64,000 nucleotides of DNA. Source: Vitreoscilla massiliensis (GTDB taxonomy: Bacteria > Pseudomonadota > Gammaproteobacteria > Burkholderiales > Neisseriaceae). This document shows, piece after piece, positions 8,408 through 15,784 of the stretch (position 1 is its first letter; each line of letters opens with the position of its first letter). A program made the translations under genes and the position numbers. The DNA lies in NCBI RefSeq assembly GCF_001457815.1, contig NZ_LN898215.1, forward strand, positions 35,112-99,111. Direction: 5' to 3'. The notes beneath the pieces are model-generated. The model did no database searches. It was not told the DNA's origin and worked only from the letters and a program-made list of their open reading frames with translations.

Positions 8408-9232
8408 TTACAAAGTGGCGATGTATTGCGCTGGGGTCACGCCCAGTGCGCGTTTGAAATGGCGGTTGAGGTGGCTTTGGTCGGAAAAACCGCAGGCCAA
8501 TGCCACTTCGGCAATCGGTATGCCTTGCTTTAATTGCTGTCGTGCGCGGTGCAAACGCACTTGCACCAACCACGCATGTGGCGGCATGCCGACGCATTTT
8601 TTAAACTGACGCAGACAATGCCACGGGCTCAAGCCCACCATGGCAGCCAAATCGTTGAGGCTGTGTTCTTGTTCGGGATGGGCGGCGATGTGGTCTTTGA
8701 TCAGCAGCGCTTGTCGCGCCGCATCCGGCAAGGCCGCCAACTCGCGCCGCTGCGAGCTGTGGCGGCTGATGAGGCAAGACAGCGTGTGCACATACAGCGT
8801 TTCCTTGAACAAGGCATTGTTGGGCTGCTCGAGCACATCAAACAACAGCCGCATTTGCGCCGCCAATTCAGCATCGTGCACCACCGCATTGGCAAACCAT
8901 GGCGTTACCCCCTTGCTGCCGAAAAAATCTTGGCTGATGTGTTCTATCATTGCTGGCGTTGGATAAAGGGCGCGGTAGCCCCAGCCATGTTCGACCGCGG
9001 ATGAACCGGTGTGCACATCGTCGGGATTGACGAGCACGATGCTGCCTTGCGGTGCCACATGCATGTCGCCGCTGCGGTAAAACGCCTGCGCGCCGTTCTC
9101 GATGAGGTTGATGCAATAGCCCTCGTGCACATGGCGAGAAAACTCCTTGTGCTGGTATTGGGCTTTCATCAACTCCAAACCACCGAGTTCGGCGCAGTGC
9201 CAAAATTGTGAAAATTCGGTATGGCTGTGCAT
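8408..9232 (-). CDS. AraC-family transcriptional regulator
   Basis: The 274-residue protein has an N-terminal cupin-like sensing domain (HKEFSRHVHEGYCINLIENG; PQGSIVLVNPDDVHTG) and a C-terminal AraC double helix-turn-helix (LNDLAAMVGLSPWHCLRQFKKCVGMPPHAWL; PIAEVALACGFSDQSHLNRHFKRALGVTPAQY). This architecture is common for regulators of small amino-acid exporters of the LysE/AzlCD type, and azlC lies directly downstream on the same strand, so control of azlCD is a reasonable inference. The effector is unknown. Confidence 0.9.
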   Translation of the reverse strand: MHSHTEFSQFWHCAELGGLELMKAQYQHKEFSRHVHEGYCINLIENGAQAFYRSGDMHVAPQGSIVLVNPDDVHTGSSAVEHGWGYRALYPTPAMIEHISQDFFGSKGVTPWFANAVVHDAELAAQMRLLFDVLEQPNNALFKETLYVHTLSCLISRHSSQRRELAALPDAARQALLIKDHIAAHPEQEHSLNDLAAMVGLSPWHCLRQFKKCVGMPPHAWLVQVRLHRARQQLKQGIPIAEVALACGFSDQSHLNRHFKRALGVTPAQYIATL

Positions 9233-9325
9233 GGGTGTGGAAGCTGAAAGATGGACAGACCATTACTACCCGATGCGGCTGGCAGCGTCTAGTACAAAAT
9301 TGCGCAGCGTCGATTCAGAACAGTT

Positions 9326-9416
9326 AAAGCGGCCTGTAAAGGTAAAGCAGGTGCGGGCCGACGGATTTTAAGTCCGCTCTACTTTCAATAACTATATCTC
9401 ATCGTTACAGGCCGCA
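9326..9416. repeat. Widely spaced DUS-like pair
   Basis: AAAGCGGCCTGTAAA at 9326-9340 faces TTACAGGCCGCA at 9405-9416. The loop of about 65 bases is much longer than in the other pairs. The right copy is 31 bases past the stop of the oxidoreductase gene ending at 9447. Confidence 0.7.
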
Positions 9417-9446
9417 TGTTTGGGCTGAGAACGCTACACCCTCATC

Positions 9447-10676
9447 TCAACGCGCTTGCGCCACCCACGCGCGGTATTGTTTGCTGCGGCCGCGCATTTC
9501 CCATTGGTTGCGCAGCAAAGCCCAAGCGGCGGAGGCATCGGTTTGCGGTGTGGCGCCGCGGCTGATGCGTTTTAATTGCTGCCTGACCACCGCCATGTTC
9601 GCCGCCGACGCCAACGGTTTGTTGCGCCATGTAATCGGTTTGAGCAAGGGCACGGGCGCGTTGGGCTGGCACCAAGCCTTGGGCAAGTTTGGGTTTAAGG
9701 CCAAAGCCGTGGCCATGCCGACCAAGGCCACGCCGCTGTTCAACACTTGTTCCGCCACTTCCAGACGGCGTATGCCGCCGGTAACCATCAGCGGCATGGT
9801 GGCGACGGTGGCGATGTCTTGGGCAAATTCCAAAAAATACGCTTCGCGCGCCAAGCTGCGGCCATCGCGGCTTAGTCCTTGCATCGCTGGTGCTTCATAA
9901 CTGCCGCCAGACAATTCCACCACATCGACATCTAACTCGCCCAACCACATCACCACGGTTTTGGCGTCTGCGGCGCTGAAGCCGCCGCGTTGGAAATCGG
10001 CCGAATTGAGTTTCACCGCTACTGCAAACGTCGGCGCCACCAGCGCACGTATGCGGCGCACAATCTCCAGCAACAGCCGTGCGCGTTGGCGCAAGTCGCC
10101 GCCCCAGTCGTCGGTGCGCACATTGCTCAGTGGCGACAAAAACTGGCTGAGCAAATAGCCATGCGCGGCGTGGATTTGCACGCCATTGAAGCCAGCTTGT
10201 TCGGCCAATTGGGCGCTGTGCACAAAGCGTTCAATAATCGCTTCGATGTGGTCTGTGCTCAAGGCTTGCGGTGGCGCGAATTGCTTGGACAGCGAGCCCA
10301 AATTCAGCGCAATCGCCGACGGCGCATACGCGGTTTGCCCCAAATCTTTTGGCATTTGGCGACCGGGGTGATTGAGCTGCATCCAAATGTGGGCGCCGTG
10401 TTGTTGCACTGCCTGTGCCCATGCTTGAAAACGCGGCAACTGGTTGGCGTTTTCCAAGACCACGCCGCCAGCGCCGGTCATGGCGGTGCGGTCTACCATC
10501 ACATTGCCGGTGATGAGCAAACCAGCGCCACCTTGCGCCCACGCCTGATACAAACGGATTAACTCGGCGCTGGGTGCATGCTCGGCATCGGCCATGTTTT
10601 CTTCCATCGCCGCTTTGACGATGCGGTTGTTTAAGGTAGTGCCACAGTTGAGGGTTAAGGGGCTGTACACGTGCAT
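9447..10676 (-). CDS. NADH:flavin oxidoreductase, Old Yellow Enzyme family
   Basis: The product reduces activated alkenes such as enones or nitro compounds using FMN and NAD(P)H; the physiological substrate is unknown. From ATG 10676, which has AGG nine bases upstream, it is 409 residues, a TIM-barrel flavoprotein with NNRIVKAAMEENMAD near the start, HAAHGYLLSQFLSPLSNVRTDDWGG (active-site His pair and substrate loop) in the middle and LMVTGGIRR for phosphate binding near residue 290. The length lacks the C-terminal FeS and NAD domains of 2,4-dienoyl-CoA reductase. It is divergent from a MerR regulator, and the intergenic promoter is MerR-type. Confidence 0.9.
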   Translation of the reverse strand: MHVYSPLTLNCGTTLNNRIVKAAMEENMADAEHAPSAELIRLYQAWAQGGAGLLITGNVMVDRTAMTGAGGVVLENANQLPRFQAWAQAVQQHGAHIWMQLNHPGRQMPKDLGQTAYAPSAIALNLGSLSKQFAPPQALSTDHIEAIIERFVHSAQLAEQAGFNGVQIHAAHGYLLSQFLSPLSNVRTDDWGGDLRQRARLLLEIVRRIRALVAPTFAVAVKLNSADFQRGGFSAADAKTVVMWLGELDVDVVELSGGSYEAPAMQGLSRDGRSLAREAYFLEFAQDIATVATMPLMVTGGIRRLEVAEQVLNSGVALVGMATALALNPNLPKAWCQPNAPVPLLKPITWRNKPLASAANMAVVRQQLKRISRGATPQTDASAAWALLRNQWEMRGRSKQYRAWVAQAR

Positions 10677-10712
10677 GGGGAACCTCATTCAAGAGCTGAT
10701 TAACGATGAGCC

Positions 10713-10743
10713 ATGGTAAGATTGAAGCTCACTTTAAGGTCAA
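10713..10743 (-). promoter_or_regulatory. MerR-type promoter of the Old Yellow Enzyme gene
   Basis: On the minus strand TTGACC (10743-10738) and TACCAT (10718-10713) are separated by 19 bases, the over-long spacer typical of MerR-activated promoters. The spacer region carries a partial dyad whose outer arms are TTGA and TCAA (10722-10743), a likely operator. The divergent MerR gene begins 10 bases beyond the -35 element. Confidence 0.7.
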
Positions 10744-10752
10744 GAGGTGCTT

Positions 10753-11160
10753 ATGAACATCGGTGAATTGTCGCGCATCAGCGGTGTGGCCGCGCCCACC
10801 ATTCGGTTTTACGAAAAAATCCAGCTCTTGCCCAAGGCCAAACGCCATGCCAATGGCTACCGCCATTACAGCGACGACGATGTGGCGTGGCTGATGTGGA
10901 TACAGCGCGCGCAGCAAGTGGGTTTTGCCTTAGAGGAAATCAAGGCTTTGCTGCCATTGGATGACGATGCGCACCAACACGAAATCATGGTGGCGCGTTT
11001 GCAACAGCGCATGGCCGAGATGGAGGCGCAAATTCAGCAATTGACGCTGGGCAAACAAAAACTGCAAGCCGTGGTCGACGCCATCCTCAACAAGCCTGCC
11101 GACGTCAGTTGCGCCGAAAACGCACAACGCTTATTGCAACAAAACCCTCAACAAGCTTAA
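10753..11160 (+). CDS. MerR-family transcriptional regulator
   Basis: The 135-residue regulator has the N-terminal winged helix (IGELSRISGVAAPTIRFYEKIQLL; NGYRHYSDDDVAWL) followed by a long dimerisation helix (about residues 75-115). One Cys lies near residue 120 (VSCAENAQ), too isolated to look like a metal site of the CueR or MerR type. ATG 10753 is preferred over GTG 10747 because the HTH starts immediately and AGAGGTG lies upstream. It is divergent from the Old Yellow Enzyme gene and probably controls it, perhaps responding to reactive electrophiles as related YhdM/AdhR-like regulators do. Confidence 0.9.
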   Translation: MNIGELSRISGVAAPTIRFYEKIQLLPKAKRHANGYRHYSDDDVAWLMWIQRAQQVGFALEEIKALLPLDDDAHQHEIMVARLQQRMAEMEAQIQQLTLGKQKLQAVVDAILNKPADVSCAENAQRLLQQNPQQA

Positions 11161-11176
11161 GTATTCAAAACCCTCA

Positions 11177-11212
11177 AAAAAGCGGCCTGTAAACGTTTAC
11201 AGGCCGCTTTTT
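11177..11212. terminator. Perfect 36-base DUS palindrome
   Basis: Two complete DUS-like words in head-to-head contact with no loop bases, flanked by A6 and T5 runs. It lies 16 bases past the MerR stop. Confidence 0.9.
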
Positions 11213-11280
11213 CATGCTTGGGATAAGGTGTTGCAACAAGATAAATAGAGTTGGTCTATTAATGTACCCAAAAAATAAAA

Positions 11281-11303
11281 AAAGAGGCTGCTAACGCAGC
11301 CTC
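11281..11303 (-). terminator. Strong intrinsic terminator unrelated to the DUS
   Basis: On the minus strand AGAGGCTGC-GTTA-GCAGCCTCT is followed by a run of T with one A. It ends a minus-strand transcript whose last frame stops at 11333. Confidence 0.8.
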
Positions 11304-11332
11304 TGCAAACCGTAGCTGTAACAGAGAGTGAC

Positions 11333-11500
11333 TTAAACTTTGTTTTCGCCTAATTCATCCGCGTGCAAAAAGTGGGTGTGGATGCGGTTTGTGGTGTCGT
11401 TGCTGATTTCCGTCGGCGCAGCGGGCGCACCCTTAGCGTATACACTGGCAGGTCGGGCATAGGGTAGCCACATTGCCAATGCGCAGTGGCTCAAGCACAT
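11333..11500 (-). pseudogene. Short or truncated minus-strand gene, unknown
   Basis: A 55-codon frame ending in HTHFLHADELGENKV and stopping 30 bases before a strong terminator. The C-terminal half looks protein-like, whereas the N-terminal half (MCLSHCALAMWLPYAR) is antisense to another protein-like stretch. It may be the surviving 3' end of a lost gene. No Shine-Dalgarno is visible. I do not recognise it. Confidence 0.3.
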
Positions 11501-11583
11501 GAACAAGTTGTTGGTGCTGTTATTGTTGCTGTCGGGAGTCTATATGTGGTGGGATTTTGTGCAAGGCGTGCACTTGCTTTAGC
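11358..11583 (+). pseudogene. Remnant of a membrane permease C-terminus
   Basis: One plus-strand frame reads FVVSLLISVGAAGAPLAYTLAGRA, a TAG, and then a stretch that includes NKLLVLLLLLSGVYMWWDF and ends in a TAG at about 11583. Two hydrophobic segments flank a GAPLA turn, which resembles the end of small exporters such as TauE/SafE proteins. The internal stop and the lack of a start or N-terminal part mark it as decayed. A DUS palindrome lies eight bases after the final stop, just as behind intact genes. Confidence 0.4.
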
Positions 11584-11590
11584 CACGATA

Positions 11591-11622
11591 CAAGCGGCCT
11601 GTAAACGTTTACAGGCCGCTTG
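11591..11622. terminator. DUS-like perfect palindrome
   Basis: Two DUS-like words head to head without a loop, between the permease remnant and the stop of the AraC-family gene at 11639. Confidence 0.85.
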
Positions 11623-11638
11623 TTATGTCTAACCACGT

Positions 11639-12469
11639 TTAAGAGGCAGTGTGTGAGGGCAATAGCAATTTTTGCCACCGCGCAGGCGGCATGCCGATGC
11701 TGGCGACGAAATGGCGGTGCATGTGGCTTTGGTCGAAAAATCCGGCCGCATACGCGGCATCGACGGGCGTGGCACCGGCCAATAAGCTGGCTTTGACGTG
11801 GTCTAAGCGGCGCATGATTTGGTAGCGGTGCGGGCTGGTGCCGTACAACAGCCGAAAATCGCGCGACAAACGCCAGCGGTCGCGGCCGCTACAGGCTTCC
11901 AAATCGGCCAAGCTGATGTCGTTTTGCCAGTGCGCGTCCAAATACTCGCGCGCACGTGCGGCGGCGATGCCGTCGGCGAGTTTGTTGCGGCTGGTTTGAG
12001 AAGTGGCCAGTTGTTGCAGCGTGGTGACCAAATCAAACAGCGTGTCTTCTTCGGTCAGCGTGTTGATGGCCGCCGTTTGCTGCTGAAAAAAGCGTTGCAA
12101 GATGCGGTGCAAATGCGCATCGCGGCTCAGACCGTGTTCGATAAACGGCAAGGGCTGGCCTTGTAAGATGTCTTGAAACAGCGCGGGCTGGATGTAGAGC
12201 ATGTGATAGTGGTAGCCGTGCTCGGTGCCGGCGCGGCCATCGTGTTTTTCATCGGGATGCAAGACGATGACTTGCCCGCGCGTGCTGTGTTCGGCCGTGC
12301 CACGGTAATTGAAGCTTTGCACGCCCGACAGCGTCGTGCCTATGGCATAGGTGTCGTGCCGATGCGGCGCATATTCGTAACTGCTGAAAAACGCCTCGAT
12401 GCGCTCAAAATAGCGCAGACTCGGGGCGGTGTGTATCCAGTTTTGGGTGGGCTTGGACATGGCAGGCAT
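11639..12469 (-). CDS. AraC-family transcriptional regulator
   Basis: The 276-residue protein has an N-terminal cupin domain (YAPHRHDTYAIGTTLSG; GQVIVLHPDEKHDGRAGTE) and a C-terminal AraC HTH pair (ISLADLEACSGRDRWRLSRDFRLLYGTSPHRY; PVDAAYAAGFFDQSHMHRHFVASIGMPPARW). It has the same architecture as the regulator at 8408-9232 but is clearly diverged. The neighbouring permease remnant (11358-11583) may have been its target, mirroring the AraC/azlCD pairing, which would leave it an orphan regulator. The start codon is uncertain (12469 or 12460). Confidence 0.88.
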   Translation of the reverse strand: MPAMSKPTQNWIHTAPSLRYFERIEAFFSSYEYAPHRHDTYAIGTTLSGVQSFNYRGTAEHSTRGQVIVLHPDEKHDGRAGTEHGYHYHMLYIQPALFQDILQGQPLPFIEHGLSRDAHLHRILQRFFQQQTAAINTLTEEDTLFDLVTTLQQLATSQTSRNKLADGIAAARAREYLDAHWQNDISLADLEACSGRDRWRLSRDFRLLYGTSPHRYQIMRRLDHVKASLLAGATPVDAAYAAGFFDQSHMHRHFVASIGMPPARWQKLLLPSHTAS

Positions 12470-12523
12470 CACGGCAGAAGATGCGTCTTATCATACACCT
12501 GTCTGCCGTGCTTGCCGCATTCC

Positions 12524-13105
12524 TCATGCATTTAAGGCCAACACGGGGATGACCAAGTCCTCCTCATCGGCCAAATGGCGGTACAATAATTCGCCATTGC
12601 GCGCCATCGCTTGCTGCAAACGCTCGGCCAAGGCAGGCGTGGCTGTCTCGGCATGTTTGAGCTCGTTTAACAAGCTGTCTATGTGTTGGGTTTGCGCGGC
12701 CACCGCCACATGGTCGCGCTCAAGCAAATCAAAGCCTGCGTTCAATTTCGGCTCTAGCAAACGCAAGCGCGGAAAATCGGCATCGTCTTCCAAGTGGTGG
12801 TGACCATGCAAATGGCCGTAATGCAGAAAAGCGGCCTGTAACAAGCGTTGGCGATAGCTGTCGGCCTCGATGTTGTGGTTTAAAAACTGGCGATTGAGGT
12901 AATCGAGTTCGTTTTGGCCTTTGCGCAAGCTGTGGTGCATGCCCAACCATGAGGCTGCGCCACCAAAACTGGGCAAACTCGCCCACTTGGCCGGTGGCAT
13001 CTGCGCATGCAAATACAGCCATTCAGGCTGTAATTCGCTGGCGGCATGGGTCGGGGTGTACAGGTTGGTTGTTGCTGTGTTTACTGGGGTTAATAAAGGT
13101 TTCAT
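12524..13105 (-). CDS. Hemerythrin-domain protein
   Basis: The 193-residue protein carries histidine and glutamate positions of a hemerythrin HHE four-helix bundle: HHSLRKGQNEL near residue 53, HYGHLHGHHHLEDD near residue 95, LERDHVAV near residue 127 and YRHLADEEDLVIP near the C-terminus. Such domains bind a di-iron centre and sense or carry oxygen or NO, or protect against them. A Gly/Trp-rich region precedes the bundle. A DUS-like word is read as LLQAAFLH. It stands alone, with a pirin gene upstream on the same strand after a 65-base gap. Confidence 0.85.
   Translation of the reverse strand: MKPLLTPVNTATTNLYTPTHAASELQPEWLYLHAQMPPAKWASLPSFGGAASWLGMHHSLRKGQNELDYLNRQFLNHNIEADSYRQRLLQAAFLHYGHLHGHHHLEDDADFPRLRLLEPKLNAGFDLLERDHVAVAAQTQHIDSLLNELKHAETATPALAERLQQAMARNGELLYRHLADEEDLVIPVLALNA
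12829..12841 (+). repeat. Single DUS-like word inside the hemerythrin gene
   Basis: Exact AAGCGGCCTGTAA; coding-strand reading is Leu-Gln-Ala-Ala. Confidence 0.8.
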
Positions 13106-13170
13106 CTTCAGCCTTTCAGGCCGCTTATACGCTATAAAAAAACCATCCCAGCACGAGGCTGGGACAGGAT

Positions 13171-14046
13171 TTAAGCGGGGATGCGACCAAAACGTCCGCT
13201 GTTAAAATCGTCTATGGCGGCGCGAATTTCGTCTTCGCTGTTCATCACAAACGGGCCGTAACCGACCACGGGTTCATCAATCGGAATGCCTGAGAGCAAC
13301 AGAATTTTCACGTCCTCATCGCCATTGGCTTGGATGCTGACTTCGCCATCACCGTCGACAAAACCGACCAATTGTCCGGCTTTGGCCGTATCACTGCCAT
13401 TGAATACCGCCTCGCCGCGCAACACCACCATCGACAAGCTGTGGTTGGCAGGAACGCGCACGCTGGCGTGTTTACCGGCTTTGAGCGCCACATCCCACAC
13501 GTTCAATTCGGTGAAGGTGTCGGCCGCGCCGGCTGTGTGTTCATACGTTCCGGCGATGACGCGCACTGAGCCGGCATCATTGGCCAATGCCACCACTGGG
13601 ATATGGTCTTTGCTCAGGTGTTGGTAGCGTGCCGGTGCCGATTTGTCTTTGGCTGGCAAGTTCACCCACAATTGCACCATTTCAAACAAGCCGCCGTTTT
13701 GGCTGAATTCATCGGAATGGAATTCCTCATGAATGATGCCATTGCCGGCCGTCATCCATTGCACATCGCCAGCACGGATGATGCCGCCGCCACCGGTGGA
13801 ATCGCGGTGCGCCACTTCGCCTTGGTAGGCGATGGTCACGGTTTCAAAACCTTTGTGTGGGTGTTGGCCGACGCCGCGTGGGCGGTTGCGGTTGGGTTTG
13901 AAATCATACGGAGCCGCATAGTCCAGCATCAAAAATGGATTGGTGCCTTTGTCTGCGCCCATGTGTGAAAACAAAGGCTCTACCCAAAAGCCATCGCCTA
14001 CCCAATGGCGCATGTTTTTTGAATAAATGTGACGGACTTGACGCAT
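13171..14046 (-). CDS. Pirin family protein
   Basis: From ATG 14046, which follows AAGGAGCACACC, the product is 291 residues. It has the metal-binding N-terminal cupin of pirins: HPHKGFETVTI, HRDSTGGGG and IHEEFHS supply the His/His/His/Glu ligands, and PFLMLDYAAP is the usual start of the fold. The C-terminal half is the pirin C domain (PVVGYGPFVMNSEDEI near the end). Bacterial pirins often have quercetinase-like dioxygenase activity or regulate enzymes; the role here is unknown. It shares a strand with a DUF896 gene upstream and faces a divergent HxlR regulator beyond it. Confidence 0.92.
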   Translation of the reverse strand: MRQVRHIYSKNMRHWVGDGFWVEPLFSHMGADKGTNPFLMLDYAAPYDFKPNRNRPRGVGQHPHKGFETVTIAYQGEVAHRDSTGGGGIIRAGDVQWMTAGNGIIHEEFHSDEFSQNGGLFEMVQLWVNLPAKDKSAPARYQHLSKDHIPVVALANDAGSVRVIAGTYEHTAGAADTFTELNVWDVALKAGKHASVRVPANHSLSMVVLRGEAVFNGSDTAKAGQLVGFVDGDGEVSIQANGDEDVKILLLSGIPIDEPVVGYGPFVMNSEDEIRAAIDDFNSGRFGRIPA

Positions 14047-14087
14047 GGTGTGCTCCTTGGCTGATTGGTTGTATTCGTTGCGCGTGT

Positions 14088-14330
14088 TTATTCGCTGACT
14101 TGTTGCATATTGCCAGACCATTGGTGTGCCCGCAGTTTTAATGGGGTCACATCGGTGCCTTCAGGGTCGAGCACGGTGACTTTGGCCAGCGTGTTGGTTA
14201 ATTGGCCGCGCATTTTGCGCAAATAGGTTTGGCGCAAGCTGGCGCGTTCGGCTGCTTCGGCTGCGCTCAAACCCACGTTGCGGGCTATTTGAGCCAATTC
14301 ATTGATGCGGTCTAATTCTTGGATGCGCAT
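14088..14330 (-). CDS. DUF896 family protein
   Basis: The 80-residue protein starts MRIQELDRINELAQIARNVG and continues LSAAEAAERASLRQTYL, the two-helix hairpin of the DUF896 (YnzC-like) family, and has a short C-terminal extension with DPEGTDVTPL. The family is best known in Firmicutes and its function is unclear. AAGGACATTACC precedes the ATG. It lies 41 bases upstream of the pirin start on the same strand, so the two are probably cotranscribed. Confidence 0.85.
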   Translation of the reverse strand: MRIQELDRINELAQIARNVGLSAAEAAERASLRQTYLRKMRGQLTNTLAKVTVLDPEGTDVTPLKLRAHQWSGNMQQVSE

Positions 14331-14380
14331 GGTAATGTCCTTGTTTGGGGTTTGAGAAAAGCTTACTGACAGCGCGCTGT

Positions 14381-14391
14381 GCGGCCTGTAA
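14381..14391 (+). repeat. Single DUS-like word, promoter region
   Basis: GCGGCCTGTAA lies in the 178-base divergent gap between the DUF896 and HxlR genes. Confidence 0.65.
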
Positions 14392-14508
14392 GTGGTTTAC
14401 ACACAAGCTAAAAAAGGTTTTGCTCTGTGTGTTTTGTATCCATAGGTGTATTATAGTGGCTATGTTTAATTTTAAAAGTACGCACATTTTTTATACTGTG
14501 AACACACT

Positions 14509-14889
14509 ATGAATACCATCAACTCAGGCTATGCCGAAACCTCGCCCAGCGGCTGCAGCGCCGTTACCACCACCTTGGCCATTATCGGTGGCAAATGGAA
14601 GATTTTGATTCTGTACCACTTGTGCAGCGGCACGCAGCGTTTCAATGAATTGCGCCGCCTGTTGCCCGACATCACCCAGCGCATGTTGACGCTGCAATTG
14701 CGCGAATTGGAAGACGACGGCATCGTGCACCGCGAAGTCTATCCACAAGTGCCGCCGAAAGTGGAATACTCGCTCACCGATTTTGGCAAAACGCTGATGC
14801 CCGTCATCGAGGTGATGGACGCATGGGGCAAACAATACGCCAGCGAATGCGCCAAACACCGCCGCGTTGACAGCGTGTCTGCCGATTAG
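14509..14889 (+). CDS. HxlR-family transcriptional regulator
   Basis: The 126-residue winged-helix protein contains the HxlR core: IIGGKWKILILYHLCSGTQRFNELRRLLPDITQRMLTLQLRELEDDGIVHREVY, a wing PPKVEYSLTDFGKTL, and a dimerisation helix. A Cys at residue 19, just before the DNA-binding domain (SGCSAV), sits where redox-sensing members of the family (HypR, QorR, YodB) have their reactive cysteine. Divergence from DUF896-pirin suggests that it controls that unit. The ATG has only a poor Shine-Dalgarno. Confidence 0.9.
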   Translation: MNTINSGYAETSPSGCSAVTTTLAIIGGKWKILILYHLCSGTQRFNELRRLLPDITQRMLTLQLRELEDDGIVHREVYPQVPPKVEYSLTDFGKTLMPVIEVMDAWGKQYASECAKHRRVDSVSAD

Positions 14890-15004
14890 CCCGCCATCTT
14901 TATCTTGTTCATGTTCACGCTGCCTTAAGCCGCGCAAGTTTGTTCTAGACCCGGTGTCACGGCTTGATTAAGATGGGGCATACTTCAGAAAACGAGGAGG
15001 GCGT

Positions 15005-15700
15005 ATGCGTTGCATCGGTTTAATCGGCGGCATGTCGTGGGAGTCGACGGTTTTGTATTACCAACACATCAACCAAGGCATCAAAGCCGCCTTGGGCGGC
15101 TTACATTCGGCCAAATTGGTGTTGGTCAGCGTCGATTTCGCCCAAATCGAGCGCTTGCAACACGCGGGCGAATGGCATCAAGCTGGCGTCGTGTTGGCGC
15201 AAGCGGCGCAGAGCTTACAGGCCGCTGGCGCCGAATGCGTGGTGTTGTGCACCAATACCATGCACAAATTGGCGCAGCAGATACAAGCCGCGGTCGACAT
15301 TCCCTTATTGCACATCGGCGACGCCACCGCGCGCGCGATTTTGAACCATGACATCAGCAAAGTGGCCTTGCTCGGTACGGCATTCACGATGGAGCAAGAA
15401 TTTTACCGCGCGCGTTTGCAAGCACACGGCTTGGAAGTGTTGCTGCCCGATGCGGCCGAACGCGCCGACGTGCACCGCATTATTTATGAAGAACTGTGTT
15501 TGGGCGAAGTCAATGCCGAATCGCGCGCCCGCTACGTGAGCATCATGTTGCGTCTGGTGGAACAAGGCGCCGAAGCCATCATCTTGGGCTGCACCGAAAT
15601 CGTGATGTTGGTGGGCGAAGTCGATGTCGGTGTGCCGCTGTTCGACACCACCGCCATCCACGCCGAAGCCGCAGTGGCATTTGCCTTGGGCAATGGTTAA
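15005..15700 (+). CDS. Aspartate/glutamate racemase family protein
   Basis: The 231-residue enzyme begins CIGLIGGMSWESTVLYYQHIN, the typical start of PLP-independent aspartate racemases. The two catalytic cysteines are visible in VVLCTNTMHK (near residue 80) and in LGCTEIVML (near residue 198). It should interconvert L- and D-aspartate or a similar acidic amino acid in the cytosol. GGAGGGCGT precedes the ATG. A DUS-like word is read as SLQAAGAE. The gene stands alone and ends in a DUS hairpin. Confidence 0.9.
   Translation: MRCIGLIGGMSWESTVLYYQHINQGIKAALGGLHSAKLVLVSVDFAQIERLQHAGEWHQAGVVLAQAAQSLQAAGAECVVLCTNTMHKLAQQIQAAVDIPLLHIGDATARAILNHDISKVALLGTAFTMEQEFYRARLQAHGLEVLLPDAAERADVHRIIYEELCLGEVNAESRARYVSIMLRLVEQGAEAIILGCTEIVMLVGEVDVGVPLFDTTAIHAEAAVAFALGNG
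15215..15226 (-). repeat. Single DUS-like word inside the racemase gene
   Basis: TTACAGGCCGCT on the coding strand, read as Leu-Gln-Ala-Ala. Confidence 0.75.
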
Positions 15701-15723
15701 TCTTTGATTTGGAACAAGATAGC

Positions 15724-15763
15724 AAGCGGCCTGTAAGCCACAATATTGGTTTACAGGCCGCTT
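15724..15763. terminator. DUS-like inverted pair between converging genes
   Basis: AAGCGGCCTGTAA and its complement are separated by a loop of about 14 bases, between the racemase stop at 15700 and the LysR stop at 15785. Confidence 0.8.
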
Positions 15764-15784
15764 TGGGTATTGGATGCTTATCTT

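Noticed and set aside
8189..8533. Plus-strand frame of 114 codons upstream of and overlapping the AraC gene
   Set aside because: Its second half is antisense to the well-supported AraC gene and it lacks a ribosome binding site; at most the first part is a gene relic.
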